Of a DNA stretch of 64,000 nucleotides, positions 35,536 to 43,974 are shown in pieces (position 1 is the stretch's first letter; the number at the start of each line of letters is the position of its first letter). The stretch spans positions 47,250 to 111,249 of the forward strand of contig CANLXO010000012.1 in NCBI GenBank assembly GCA_947495055.1, read 5' to 3'. The position numbers and the translations under genes are program-made. Under the pieces are notes generated by a model that saw only the letters and a list, made by a program, of their open reading frames with translations, was not told the origin of the DNA and did no database searches. This stretch comes from an uncultured Psychrobacter sp. GTDB taxonomy: Bacteria; Pseudomonadota; Gammaproteobacteria; Pseudomonadales; Moraxellaceae.

Positions 35536-37020
35536 ATGAGTCGTGAAATCTTAACGGTAGTAGAAACTGTCAGTAACGAAAAAGGATTGAACCCTGAAGA
35601 CATCTTTGAGGCTATCGAAGATGCTTTGGTGGTATCCACTAAAAAAAAGGTCTATACCGAACAGCCAGAAGTAGCGGTACGTGTCGCGATCAATCGTGAC
35701 ACGGGCGACTACGATACTTATCGTTACTGGACAGTAGTCGCTGATGAAGACCACGAGATGCCAGCCTGTCAGCTTGCTATTACTGATCTTGACACGGATG
35801 AGTGGTCAATCGGTGATGTCAAAGAAGAGCAGATTGAGTCTATCGAATTTGGCCGTATTGCAGCCACGCAAGCCAAGCAAGTTATCATCCAAAAGATTCG
35901 TGAAGCTGAGCGTGCTTTGGTTGCCGATGCTTTTGAATCTCGCGTTGGTGAGATGATGTATGGCGAAGTCAAAAAACAAACTCGCGATGGTTACATTGTT
36001 GACTTAGGCGATAACGCCGAAGGCTATCTGTCTCGTGATCAGATGCTGCCACGTGAGCAATTGCGTGCCAAATCTCGTATCAATGCTATCCTTTATCATG
36101 TCAACCGTGAAAATCGCGGCGCGCAGTTACTATTATCCCGCACGCATCCTGAAATGCTCTCAGCACTGATGCAAAAGGAAGTCCCTGAGATTGCAGAAGA
36201 GATCATTGAGATTCGTAATGTCGCTCGCCTGCCTGGTACTCGTGCTAAAATAGCGGTCAAGACCAATGATCATCGTATTGATCCTGTTGGGGCTTGTATC
36301 GGTATGCGTGGTACGCGTATCCAAGCGGTACAACAAGAACTCGACGGCGAGCGTATCGATGTCGTGGTGTGGTCAGATGATCCTGCCCAGTTCATTATCA
36401 GTGCGCTTGAGCCTGCTGATGTCAGCAGTATCATCCTAGATGAAGATGCCAAGACAGCTGATATTGTCTTTAGTACCAACGATCAGCTTGCACGTGCGAT
36501 TGGCTCACAAGGTCAAAACGTACGTCTGGCCTCTGAGCTGACTGGTTATAAGCTCAACATGATGCTAGAAGAAGAATATCAAGAGCGCCAAGAGAGCGAA
36601 TCAAAAGCCTTTATCGATTTATTTTATGAGCGTTTAGAAGTAGATCGTGATTTGGCACAAGCCCTTGTCGATATTGGCTTTACGACTATCGAAGAAGTAG
36701 CTTATGTGCCTGTTGAGACCTTTTATGATATCGAAGGCTTGGATGACGAAGCGATTGATATGATTCAAGAGCGCGCTAAAGAAGTGGTCATCGCAGATGA
36801 GCTGGTCAAACAACAAAACATGAAAGAGCCAAGTCAAGAGCTACAAGATCTTGAAGGTATGAGCGTCAATCTGGCCTATAAACTGGCACAAAAAGACATC
36901 ATTACCGTCGATGACTTGGCAGAACAAGCCGTCTTCGATCTAGAAGATATCGAAGGTTTGGACAATGAGACCGCAGGAAAACTGATTATGAAAGCTCGGG
37001 AATCTTGGTTCGATGAATAG
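35536..37020 (+). CDS. nusA: transcription elongation/termination factor NusA
   Basis: 494 residues, the gammaproteobacterial length. N-terminal RNA polymerase-binding domain (EILTVVETVSNEKGLNPEDIFEAIEDAL in parts), an S1 domain near 135-200 (YGEVKKQTRDGYIVDLGDNAEGYLSRDQ in parts), two KH domains (ACIGMRGTRIQAVQQELDGERIDVV in parts, and AIGSQGQNVRLASELTGYKLN) and two acidic C-terminal AR repeats (VETFYDIEGLDDEAIDMIQERAKE; VFDLEDIEGLDNETAGKLIMKARE, both in parts). NusA modulates pausing, termination and antitermination. It lies between rimP and infB; a hairpin sits in the 166-bp spacer to infB. Confidence 0.97.
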   Translation: MSREILTVVETVSNEKGLNPEDIFEAIEDALVVSTKKKVYTEQPEVAVRVAINRDTGDYDTYRYWTVVADEDHEMPACQLAITDLDTDEWSIGDVKEEQIESIEFGRIAATQAKQVIIQKIREAERALVADAFESRVGEMMYGEVKKQTRDGYIVDLGDNAEGYLSRDQMLPREQLRAKSRINAILYHVNRENRGAQLLLSRTHPEMLSALMQKEVPEIAEEIIEIRNVARLPGTRAKIAVKTNDHRIDPVGACIGMRGTRIQAVQQELDGERIDVVVWSDDPAQFIISALEPADVSSIILDEDAKTADIVFSTNDQLARAIGSQGQNVRLASELTGYKLNMMLEEEYQERQESESKAFIDLFYERLEVDRDLAQALVDIGFTTIEEVAYVPVETFYDIEGLDDEAIDMIQERAKEVVIADELVKQQNMKEPSQELQDLEGMSVNLAYKLAQKDIITVDDLAEQAVFDLEDIEGLDNETAGKLIMKARESWFDE

Positions 37021-37029
37021 GCGCTAATC

Positions 37030-37056
37030 GCATATCGCTGTCTTTTGGTGATATGC
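37030..37056 (+). other. hairpin in the nusA-infB spacer
   Basis: GCATATC (37030-37036) pairs with GATATGC (37050-37056), loop of 13. No T-tract, so a termination role is unlikely; it may protect or process the mRNA. Confidence 0.4.
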
Positions 37057-37186
37057 TATCAACCATAAAGCGTGAGTGCTGTCCTTATTATAACGTTTAG
37101 TAAGACAACACTTGCCTTAACGCAATCATTTGTAGCCAACAATTGAATTGAAAATATAGCAAACAATAGACAGTAGGTGATAATAA

Positions 37187-39913
37187 ATGGCAGATAAGAC
37201 CGTCAAAGAACTAGCTGAAATGGTCGGCAAAACCGCAAGTGCTGTAAAACAGCAACTGGTAGATGCCGGACTGCCTGCTCGCGAAGAGAGTGACATGGTC
37301 ACTGAACGCGAGCAAGAGAAGTTAGTGACGTATTTACAACAAAGTCATGGCCAGACCGACAAGCGCCGTATCAGTCTTAAGTCTAAGACGACGAGCACCG
37401 CGCGCGTGACTGGCTCCTCTGGTAAGTCCAAAAGCGTCAATGTTGAAGTACGTAAGAAAAAAGTATTCGACAAGCCTGATCCAGAAAAGATGGCCGCAGA
37501 ATTAGCCGCTCGTGAACAGGCTTTGGCTGAAGCACAAGCTCGCGCTGCCAAAGATGCCGAAGAGCGCCAAGCTGCTAAGAAAAAATCTGAAGAACGTCAA
37601 GCAGCAACGCTAGCAGCTATGCGTGCAAGCTTGGGCTCTAACAAGTCATCTGATGACAAAAACGATGATGTTGCAGCCTCTGTTGTCGTCAAAAAAGGCG
37701 GCAAAGCGGCAGTTGAAGTCAAGTCAAAAGAGCAGCCTAAGAAAAAGGTTGCCGCGACTAAGCCAAAAGTTGAAACCGCAGCTGAACGTAAAGCACGCGA
37801 AGCACGTGAGACCGAAGAAGCACGCTTACGTGAAATCGAAGCTGAGACGCGCCGCGTACAAGCTGAAGAAGCGCAAAAGCGTACGCTTGAGCAGATGCGC
37901 AAAATGGCGGGTAAGTATACCGACCGTGAGCCTGTGGCAGAAGTTCGTAAAGATGAGCCATTAGCCGAAGGTCTGGTAGGAGACGCGCTTGAGGAGTCGT
38001 TTGAAAAAGAGCGCCGTGAGATCAAACGTGGCTCTAATAGTACGGGTGCTCGTGGTCGTCGTCGCAAAAATCAAGACGAGCGTGAAATCAAGAATCGTAA
38101 GAACGGTCTGACTTCAACGCAAGCGTCACAGCATAAGTTTGAAAAGCCTGTCGAAAAAATCGTCTATGACGTCGAAATTAGCGAGCAAATCGCAGTATCT
38201 GATTTAGCTCAGCGTATGGCAGTCAAAGCTCGCGAAGTGATCAAACTGCTTATGAAAATGGGCGAAATCGTTCGCGAATCTGACATGATAGACCAAGCGA
38301 CAGCGAGTTTAATCGTAGAAGAGATGGGTCACAACCCAGTACCGGTTAGTGATACTAAAGTTGAAGACGATCTACATGATGCCGTTGATGAGCGCAGCAG
38401 TAACGTACAAACGCGTCCACCCGTCGTCACTATCATGGGTCACGTTGATCATGGTAAGACATCCTTACTTGATAAGATTCGTGAGACTAAAGTTGCCACA
38501 GGTGAAGCTGGCGGTATCACTCAGCATATCGGTGCGTACCATGTGCAGACGGATCGCGGCGTCATTACCTTTTTAGATACTCCAGGTCACGCCGCCTTTA
38601 GTGCGATGCGCTCACGCGGTGCTCAGGCGACGGACATTGTTGTCTTAGTTGTCGCCGCTGACGATGGCATGATGCCTCAAACGGCAGAAGCGATTGATCA
38701 TGCCCGCGCGGCAGGTACGCCTATTATCGTTGCTATCAACAAAATGGATAAGCCAAGCGCTGATCCTGATCGCGTTCTCAATGAGCTGACGACGAAAGAA
38801 GTGGTATCAGAGGATTGGGGTGGTGATACACCAATGGCTCGTATATCTGCCAAAACAGGTGACGGTATCGATGAGCTGTTAGAGCTTATCAGCTTGCAGT
38901 CTGAGTTGATGGAATTAGAAGCCCCACTAGATGGTGCTGCTCAAGGCGTCGTTATCGAATCAAGACTAGAAAAAGGTCGTGGTCCTGTCGTCAGCGTACT
39001 GGTCAAAAAAGGTACATTGAAGCAAGGTGATCTCGTTCTAGCAGGCGAGCATTATGGTAAAGTTCGTGCGCTAACGGACGAGCATGGTCAACGTGTTAAG
39101 TCAGCGGGTCCCTCTATCCCTGTTGAGATCTTAGGTTTACCTGAGACGCCAGCGGCTGGTAGCGAATTCTTAGTCGTTACCGACGAGAAAAAAGCTCGCG
39201 AAGTTGCTGATTTTAGAGCCAATCGTGAGCGTGAACGTCAACTTGAACGTCAAAACGCTATGCGCCTTGAGAGCATGTTTGATCAGATGGAACAAGGTGA
39301 TGTGTCTTTCTTAAACATTGTACTTAAGACTGATGTTCGCGGTTCTTTAGAAGCTCTACTTGCAGCACTCAATGAGTTATCTACTGACGAAGTCAAAGTT
39401 CGCGTTATCAGCTCAGGCGTTGGTCCAATCTCAGAGTCTGACGTTACCCTTGCTGAGTCTAGTGAAGCGGTGCTGTTAGGTTTCAACGTTCGCGCTGATG
39501 CCACTGCACGCCGCAAAGCCGATAGCGCTGATATGGATATTCGCTACTACAGCGTCATCTATGGCCTTATTGATGATGTCAAAGCAGCTATGAGCGGTAT
39601 GCTCGCGCCTGAACATCGTGAGAAGATCCTTGGTGTGGCGGATGTTCGCGAAGTATTCCGCTCTAGTAAGTTTGGTGCAGCTGCCGGTTGTATGGTGGTT
39701 GAAGGCACGATCTATCGTAACAAGCCTATCCGCGTACTGCGTGATGACCAAGTTATCTTTACCGGTCAATTGCAATCATTACGTCGTTACAAAGAAGACG
39801 TCAATGAGGTGCGTACGGGGATGGAATGTGGTCTTGCAGTTCGTGGCTATGATGTCGAAGCGGGCGATAAGATTGAAGTCTTTGAGATTCAAGAGTTCGC
39901 ACGTACGATCTAA
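37187..39913 (+). CDS. infB: translation initiation factor IF-2
   Basis: 908 residues. GTPase that places fMet-tRNA on the 30S subunit. An IF2_N module opens the protein ([23 protein letters not shown] in parts); a long, charged Lys/Glu/Ala-rich linker follows (about 90-300); a second IF2_N lies at about 320-385. The G domain has G1 [12 protein letters not shown]3 [11 protein letters not shown] and G4 NKMD, then domains II-IV. AGGTGA precedes the ATG. Second-longest gene product here in terms of modules; the linker is a variable region in the family. A terminator follows it. Confidence 0.97.
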   Translation: MADKTVKELAEMVGKTASAVKQQLVDAGLPAREESDMVTEREQEKLVTYLQQSHGQTDKRRISLKSKTTSTARVTGSSGKSKSVNVEVRKKKVFDKPDPEKMAAELAAREQALAEAQARAAKDAEERQAAKKKSEERQAATLAAMRASLGSNKSSDDKNDDVAASVVVKKGGKAAVEVKSKEQPKKKVAATKPKVETAAERKAREARETEEARLREIEAETRRVQAEEAQKRTLEQMRKMAGKYTDREPVAEVRKDEPLAEGLVGDALEESFEKERREIKRGSNSTGARGRRRKNQDEREIKNRKNGLTSTQASQHKFEKPVEKIVYDVEISEQIAVSDLAQRMAVKAREVIKLLMKMGEIVRESDMIDQATASLIVEEMGHNPVPVSDTKVEDDLHDAVDERSSNVQTRPPVVTIMGHVDHGKTSLLDKIRETKVATGEAGGITQHIGAYHVQTDRGVITFLDTPGHAAFSAMRSRGAQATDIVVLVVAADDGMMPQTAEAIDHARAAGTPIIVAINKMDKPSADPDRVLNELTTKEVVSEDWGGDTPMARISAKTGDGIDELLELISLQSELMELEAPLDGAAQGVVIESRLEKGRGPVVSVLVKKGTLKQGDLVLAGEHYGKVRALTDEHGQRVKSAGPSIPVEILGLPETPAAGSEFLVVTDEKKAREVADFRANRERERQLERQNAMRLESMFDQMEQGDVSFLNIVLKTDVRGSLEALLAALNELSTDEVKVRVISSGVGPISESDVTLAESSEAVLLGFNVRADATARRKADSADMDIRYYSVIYGLIDDVKAAMSGMLAPEHREKILGVADVREVFRSSKFGAAAGCMVVEGTIYRNKPIRVLRDDQVIFTGQLQSLRRYKEDVNEVRTGMECGLAVRGYDVEAGDKIEVFEIQEFARTI

Positions 39914-39941
39914 GGCTATTGTTTGATAGTCAGTTACCACT

Positions 39942-39975
39942 AGGCCTAACAGGTGTACCCTGCTAGGCCTTTTTT
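39942..39975 (+). terminator. terminator between infB and rbfA
   Basis: AGGCCTAACAGG (39942-39953) pairs with CCTGCTAGGCCT (39959-39970) with one mismatch, followed by T5. It suggests that rbfA-truB are at least partly on a transcript separate from infB. Confidence 0.88.
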
Positions 39976-40054
39976 ACCGAATAGCCCTTATTATAAAATG
40001 AGCGCTCTAAACGTATTTTAACTATAAAAATTTTACTACAGTAAGGTTAATTCT

Positions 40055-40468
40055 ATGAACCAACGTCTACAACGCTTGGCTGATCAAATCCAGCGCGAGC
40101 TTGCCGTCCTTATCCGTGATGAAGTCAATGATCCGCGCCTAACGGGTTTTGTGACCATCTCTAGCGTGAAGGTTAGCCCAGATCTAGGCTACGCTGATGT
40201 CTATGTCACTATCATGGAGCCTGAGCTTAATGATGCTATGGTCAAAACCAGTCACGAAGAGAGCATCAAAGTACTCAACAACGCCGCAGGATTTTTGCGT
40301 ACAGAGCTAAGCCATAGCCTAAAAACACGGACAACGCCGCGCCTGCGCTTTCACTATGATGAAGTGACCGCGCGTGGTAACTATATGATGGACTTGATCA
40401 GTCAAGCTGTCACCAAAACTGAGCAAAACGAAGATGACGTAGAAAACGACGCCTCGCAAAATGACTAA
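40055..40468 (+). CDS. rbfA: 30S ribosome-binding factor RbfA
   Basis: 137 residues. Cold-shock associated factor that binds near helix 1 of 16S rRNA during 30S maturation. KH-like fold landmarks: IQRELAVLIRDEVNDPRLTGFVTISSVKVSPDLGYADVYV (in parts), later LRTELSHSLKTRTTPRLRFHYDE. An acidic tail (EQNEDDVENDASQND) follows. AAGGT precedes the ATG. The last codons overlap the truB start by eight bases (ATGACTAA), showing translational coupling. Confidence 0.96.
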   Translation: MNQRLQRLADQIQRELAVLIRDEVNDPRLTGFVTISSVKVSPDLGYADVYVTIMEPELNDAMVKTSHEESIKVLNNAAGFLRTELSHSLKTRTTPRLRFHYDEVTARGNYMMDLISQAVTKTEQNEDDVENDASQND

Positions 40469-41501
40469 GCAAAAACAGATAGATAAACAAAGGGTCTCTG
40501 GCGTTATCTTGGTGGATAAACCACAAGGTATGACCTCGCAGCAAGTCGTGTCAAAGGTGAAGTATCTGTTTAAGTCGCCAATGCATGACAGCAAAAAGGC
40601 GGGGCATACAGGTACGCTTGATCCTATGGCGACAGGTCTTTTGCCGATCTGCTTAGGGGAGGCGACCAAGTTTAGTCACTATCAACTCGACGCGGACAAA
40701 TCCTATCAGGCGACTATTGCGCTCGGTAGTCAAACCGATACGGGCGACGCTGACGGGCAAGTTATTGCGACTGCTCAGGTAACTCAAATTGATCAGCCGC
40801 TACTAGAGCGCATCGCTCAAAAGTTTTTGGGCGCGCAGCAGCAAGTCCCGCCTATGTATTCTGCACTCAAAAAAGACGGCAAAAAGCTCTACGAGTACGC
40901 GCGTGCTGGCATTGAGGTTGAACGTGCAGCAAGAGATATTGTCATCAAAGATATCCGGCTGATTGCCATTGATGACACTCAGTTGCAACTCACCGCAACC
41001 TGTACTAAGGGCACTTACATACGCGTGCTGGGAGAGGATATCGCGCAAGCGTTAGGCACGCTCGGTCACTTAACCGCATTACGACGATTGCAAGTGGGCA
41101 AGTTCGCTATTGATGATGCGATAACCATACCAGAGCTTGAAGCACTAGCACTTGATAAACGTTTTGAGCAATTGCTGCCAGTGGACGCTTGTATTGATAT
41201 ACCTGCTACCCTTATGCTGACCGCAGCGCAAGTTGCACGTATACGCCAAGGTCAACGCCTTAATGTCTTAGAGCAGATGAGTGTTGATATTAAAAACTAC
41301 CTCTCAAGCAGTATCGATTCTCAAGTGTCTGATGAGATTTTGGTTGATTCTAAGAACCATCTAGAACCAAAAGCCGAGCCACTCTTGCATCATGAGATGC
41401 CTATAGATATACGTCTCGTTGACGAACAGGAACAGTTTATTGGTCTAGGGGCACTTAGTCTCAACGGACGCTTGCAGCCTAAAAAGCTCATCCATTTATA
41501 G
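40461..41501 (+). CDS. truB: tRNA pseudouridine55 synthase TruB
   Basis: 346 residues, longer than the E. coli enzyme (314). It makes pseudouridine 55 in the T loop of tRNAs. The active site is KAGHTGTLDPMATGLLPICLG in parts (catalytic Asp in TLDP), with GVILVDKPQGMTSQQVV at the N-terminus and CTKGTYIRVLGEDIAQALG (in parts) later. A roughly 35-residue Ser/Asp/Glu-rich insertion (SSSIDSQVSDEILVDSKNHL and on) lies in the C-terminal PUA-like region. The start overlaps rbfA by eight bases. Confidence 0.96.
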   Translation: MTKQKQIDKQRVSGVILVDKPQGMTSQQVVSKVKYLFKSPMHDSKKAGHTGTLDPMATGLLPICLGEATKFSHYQLDADKSYQATIALGSQTDTGDADGQVIATAQVTQIDQPLLERIAQKFLGAQQQVPPMYSALKKDGKKLYEYARAGIEVERAARDIVIKDIRLIAIDDTQLQLTATCTKGTYIRVLGEDIAQALGTLGHLTALRRLQVGKFAIDDAITIPELEALALDKRFEQLLPVDACIDIPATLMLTAAQVARIRQGQRLNVLEQMSVDIKNYLSSSIDSQVSDEILVDSKNHLEPKAEPLLHHEMPIDIRLVDEQEQFIGLGALSLNGRLQPKKLIHL

Positions 41502-41550
41502 ATTGCATTACTAGGGCATTACATTAATCACATATCGTCACATTTTATTG

Positions 41551-41583
41551 CAGGTTACGTCTATGGCGTGACCTGTTTTTTTT
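41551..41583 (+). terminator. terminator after truB
   Basis: CAGGTTACG (41551-41559) with CGTGACCTG (41567-41575; one G:T wobble), then eight or more T. Confidence 0.9.
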
Positions 41584-41674
41584 ATAGACTAGCCAAACCT
41601 ACTAGACACTAATGATAATAAAAACAGCGACAACGTAAGCTAGTAGGAGACTATAATCAATAATGGAGTAGATT

Positions 41675-42199
41675 ATGAAAACGATCGCTTTTTTACTACA
41701 TAATAATTTTGAACAAGCAGAGTATGAAGATGTCAACAACCAGCTCAAAGACAAAGGCTATAAGACCGTTCTGATTACTACTAATGACGATAAACAAGTA
41801 CAAGCGATGCAGCAGGACGTCAATAAAGCTGATACGTTCACGGCTGACATGTTCGCCAATGAAGCAAACGTTGCTGATTATGATGCGCTCGTATTACCAG
41901 GCGGTACGGTAAACGCTGATACTATTCGCGGCAACAAAGAAGCTCATAGCATCATCAATGCTATTAACGACGCAAATAAAACTTTAGCTGTCATCTGCCA
42001 TGCGCCATGGGCACTGATTAATACAGGCATTGCAAAAGGCAAAACGCTAACCGCTTATCACTCCTTGCAAACCGATCTAGAGAACGCAGGTGCAAAATTT
42101 GTCGACAAGAGCGTGCAGATTGATGGTAATCTGATTACTTCACGCAATCCAGATGATATTGATGATTTCGTAGATGCTATCGACAAAGCACTATCCTAG
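41675..42199 (+). CDS. DJ-1/PfpI family protein (type 1 glutamine amidotransferase-like)
   Basis: 174 residues of the DJ-1/PfpI superfamily, close to YhbO/PfpI. The nucleophile elbow is AVICHAPWALINTG (Cys108, His109), and DALVLPGGTVNADTIR is the oxyanion-side loop. GGAG precedes its ATG. Members are described as general stress proteins, glyoxalase-III-like enzymes or proteases; which applies here is not clear from sequence. It is followed by two small acidic genes on the same strand (42253 and 42555), making a possible stress-related group. Confidence 0.9.
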   Translation: MKTIAFLLHNNFEQAEYEDVNNQLKDKGYKTVLITTNDDKQVQAMQQDVNKADTFTADMFANEANVADYDALVLPGGTVNADTIRGNKEAHSIINAINDANKTLAVICHAPWALINTGIAKGKTLTAYHSLQTDLENAGAKFVDKSVQIDGNLITSRNPDDIDDFVDAIDKALS

Positions 42200-42252
42200 T
42201 TCTATTTTTTTATATCTGATTTGATTTACCTAACCACCACTAAGGATCTACT

Positions 42253-42414
42253 ATGACACAGCCTAACCCAAATGATACCAAGCTTGAGCAACAAAAGTCT
42301 GACTCGCAAATCGCTTCATTAAAGAATCAAACCGAAGACAATTATAACGAAGAGACAGAAGCTGCTGCCGATCGTATTGCAGACAATGTAGAGAATGCTA
42401 AAGACGATAAGTAA
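42253..42414 (+). CDS. 53-residue acidic micro-protein (copy 1)
   Basis: 53 residues, hydrophilic and acidic, without cysteine, aromatic core or hydrophobic segment. It begins MTQPNPNDTKLEQQ and ends ADNVENAKDDK. Its start is 53 bp past the PfpI-family gene. The Shine-Dalgarno is only AAGGA (at about -10). It has the same length, codon for codon, as the next small gene (42555-42716) and the same DDK ending. Predicted disordered, possibly a stress-related small protein. No family recognised; the coding assignment rests on the ordered frame and the twin. Confidence 0.6.
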   Translation: MTQPNPNDTKLEQQKSDSQIASLKNQTEDNYNEETEAAADRIADNVENAKDDK

Positions 42415-42430
42415 GCACTTGTAGCTAGTA

Positions 42431-42450
42431 ACTAGTAACTAGTTACTAGT
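42431..42450. repeat. perfect 20-bp palindrome
   Basis: ACTAGTAACTAGTTACTAGT reads the same on both strands. It is made of overlapping TAGTAAC and TAGTTAC units, and sits between the two small acidic genes, 16 bp past the first stop codon. Confidence 0.8.
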
Positions 42451-42554
42451 AACTATGATGGCTATCTTCTATAAAAATTTTTCAAAGCGTTTCTTTTAAG
42501 AAGAAAGCTATTATTTTAGGTTTGCAAAATTATTATAAGAATAGGAGAGTAATA

Positions 42555-42716
42555 ATGGATGAACAAGAAAAGAAAATCGAAGAGCAATACAAGGAGATTA
42601 ACCCAACTGATGAGGCTCCTGATAGCTTAGCAGAAGCAACAACCGCGCCGCTTGATGATAGCGAGCTTGGTCGACATGCTACAGAAGATGATGTTAAAAA
42701 GAACGACGATAAGTAA
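42555..42716 (+). CDS. 53-residue acidic micro-protein (copy 2)
   Basis: 53 residues from the ATG at 42555, preceded by AGGAGAG, a strong ribosome-binding site. It starts MDEQEKKIEEQYKEINPTDE and ends ATEDDVKKNDDK. Acidic, Glu/Asp/Lys-rich, no hydrophobic stretch. The frame continues upstream to a TTG at 42522, without merit. Length and C-terminal DDK equal those of the preceding small gene, though the rest has drifted. A terminator at 42776-42804 ends this group. Function unknown. Confidence 0.7.
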   Translation: MDEQEKKIEEQYKEINPTDEAPDSLAEATTAPLDDSELGRHATEDDVKKNDDK

Positions 42717-42775
42717 TCCTTATAATGAGTCTGTTCATTGATGTTACTGTGATATGAAATGTGTGAACTCACCAT

Positions 42776-42804
42776 AAAAACTGCTGCTAATGTGGCAGTT
42801 TTTT
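42776..42804 (+). terminator. terminator after the small acidic genes
   Basis: AAAACTGC (42777-42784) and GCAGTTTT (42795-42802) with a 10-nt loop and further T. A TATAAT at 42807 just beyond could be part of an rpsO promoter, but the matching -35 is poor. Confidence 0.85.
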
Positions 42805-43083
42805 GTTATAATCAGCGCCGTATTGGCAATAGCTCTTATGCAAAACTTTGATATAGTTTTAGCATCTAGTTAGTTAGTATCTAGATAGACGGCTAAGCTT
42901 GAATGTTTACGTGTGAAGCTTATTGCTTAATAATACGACCCTTGAATGCTTAGCGTTCACTAGGTCAACTCTAGTAATGCAGGGTTGTCCTGAATGATGC
43001 CAAAGCTTTTTTATTTTTACGGTTCTATAAGCACTCATCTGTTTGAGTAAATTATAGAGCTCTTAGCATTGCTGGAGAGAATT

Positions 43084-43350
43084 ATGCTAACGAATACTGA
43101 TCGCGAACAAATCATTGCTCAATACCAACGCGGCGAGAACGATACTGGCTCCCCTGAAGTTCAGGTTGCCCTATTGAGCGCCCGTATTAACGATTTACAG
43201 AACCATTTTAAAGAGCACAAAGGCGATCATCATAGCCGCCGTGGTCTTATCCGTATGGTAAACACGCGCCGTAAACTTCTTGATTACCTAAAAGGTAAAG
43301 ATCTTGGTCGCTATACCACACTGATCAGCCAATTGGGTCTACGTCGTTAA
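43084..43350 (+). CDS. rpsO: ribosomal protein S15
   Basis: 88 residues from the ATG at 43084 (GGAGAGA upstream). Binds the 16S rRNA three-way junction in the 30S platform. Family landmarks: [46 protein letters not shown] (in parts) and [23 protein letters not shown] (in parts). In E. coli S15 represses its own translation by binding a pseudoknot in the leader; the 280-bp leader here was not checked for that fold. It is followed by its own terminator and by pnp, the usual order. Confidence 0.97.
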   Translation: MLTNTDREQIIAQYQRGENDTGSPEVQVALLSARINDLQNHFKEHKGDHHSRRGLIRMVNTRRKLLDYLKGKDLGRYTTLISQLGLRR

Positions 43351-43396
43351 TATCACACTCAGCTGTGTGATTATCGATAAGATATCTGAGTATTAC

Positions 43397-43431
43397 AAAA
43401 GCGGTGTGGAATAGATTCACGCCGCTTTTTT
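43397..43431 (+). terminator. terminator after rpsO
   Basis: GCGGTGTG (43401-43408) and CACGCCGC (43418-43425) with one G:T pair, flanked by AAAA and TTTTTT. Confidence 0.88.
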
Positions 43432-43461
43432 ATGGCTGCTATTTTATCTAAGTGACAAGGT

Positions 43462-43490
43462 TTGAGCCAATTGTGCGATTAATTGGTCAA
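43462..43490 (+). other. hairpin in the rpsO-pnp spacer
   Basis: TTGA-G-CCAATT (43462-43472) pairs with AATTGG-TCAA (43481-43490) with one bulged G. No T-tract. Confidence 0.45.
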
Positions 43491-43859
43491 GGGCGATAAA
43501 TCACTGTAAAATAATGCCTTGTGAATTTGTATCCTGATATAGCTTAAGCTGGCCCTTTTTAAAATGAGCGTCGTTAGGCGCTTTATAGAGATAAAGGCTT
43601 AGGTAACATGAGCATAAAAAACAGAATTTGAACCAGTACGAGTAGTAACAGATAATTGAGTGATCACAGCGATAGGGAAAAGCTCTTTATTTAAAGCAAA
43701 ATAATTGATAGATGAATGAGATAGTAATTTAGCACTTATAGTTGATTTACTCTAAAAATGATATAGCGCTGCTGGGATGCTATTTTTTACGTGAAGTTGC
43801 GCAGCATTGAAAGGTAATAGCACGCCAGTAAAATTTATACCAGTAGCTCTTCTAAATTT

Positions 43860-43889
43860 ATGACAATTTTACTTTGAACTGACTATAGT
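43860..43889 (+). promoter_or_regulatory. candidate pnp promoter
   Basis: ATGACA (43860-43865; 5 of 6 to TTGACA) and TATAGT (43884-43889; 5 of 6 to TATAAT) with 18 bp between. It lies about 85 bp before the pnp start. Confidence 0.5.
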
Positions 43890-43974
43890 ATTTAAAACTT
43901 AGCACTTAAAAATTTAACGACTGATGACAGACTCTTTATACGGATATTATCAGTCTCAATACTAGGAAACTTAT

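Larger units (their letters stand above)
43351..43974. other. rpsO-pnp spacer (624 bp)
   Basis: Long non-coding spacer: a terminator at 43397, a hairpin at 43462, and a promoter candidate at 43860 close to pnp. In E. coli the pnp leader is cut by RNase III and represses pnp when bound by PNPase; the spacer is much longer here and no long double-stranded stem of that kind was found by eye near the start of pnp. Confidence 0.55.

Noticed and set aside
37597-38067. 156-codon open frame antisense to infB (Arg/Ser/Ala-rich)
   Set aside because: Mirror of the Lys/Glu/Ala-rich IF-2 linker. No start signal or family match.
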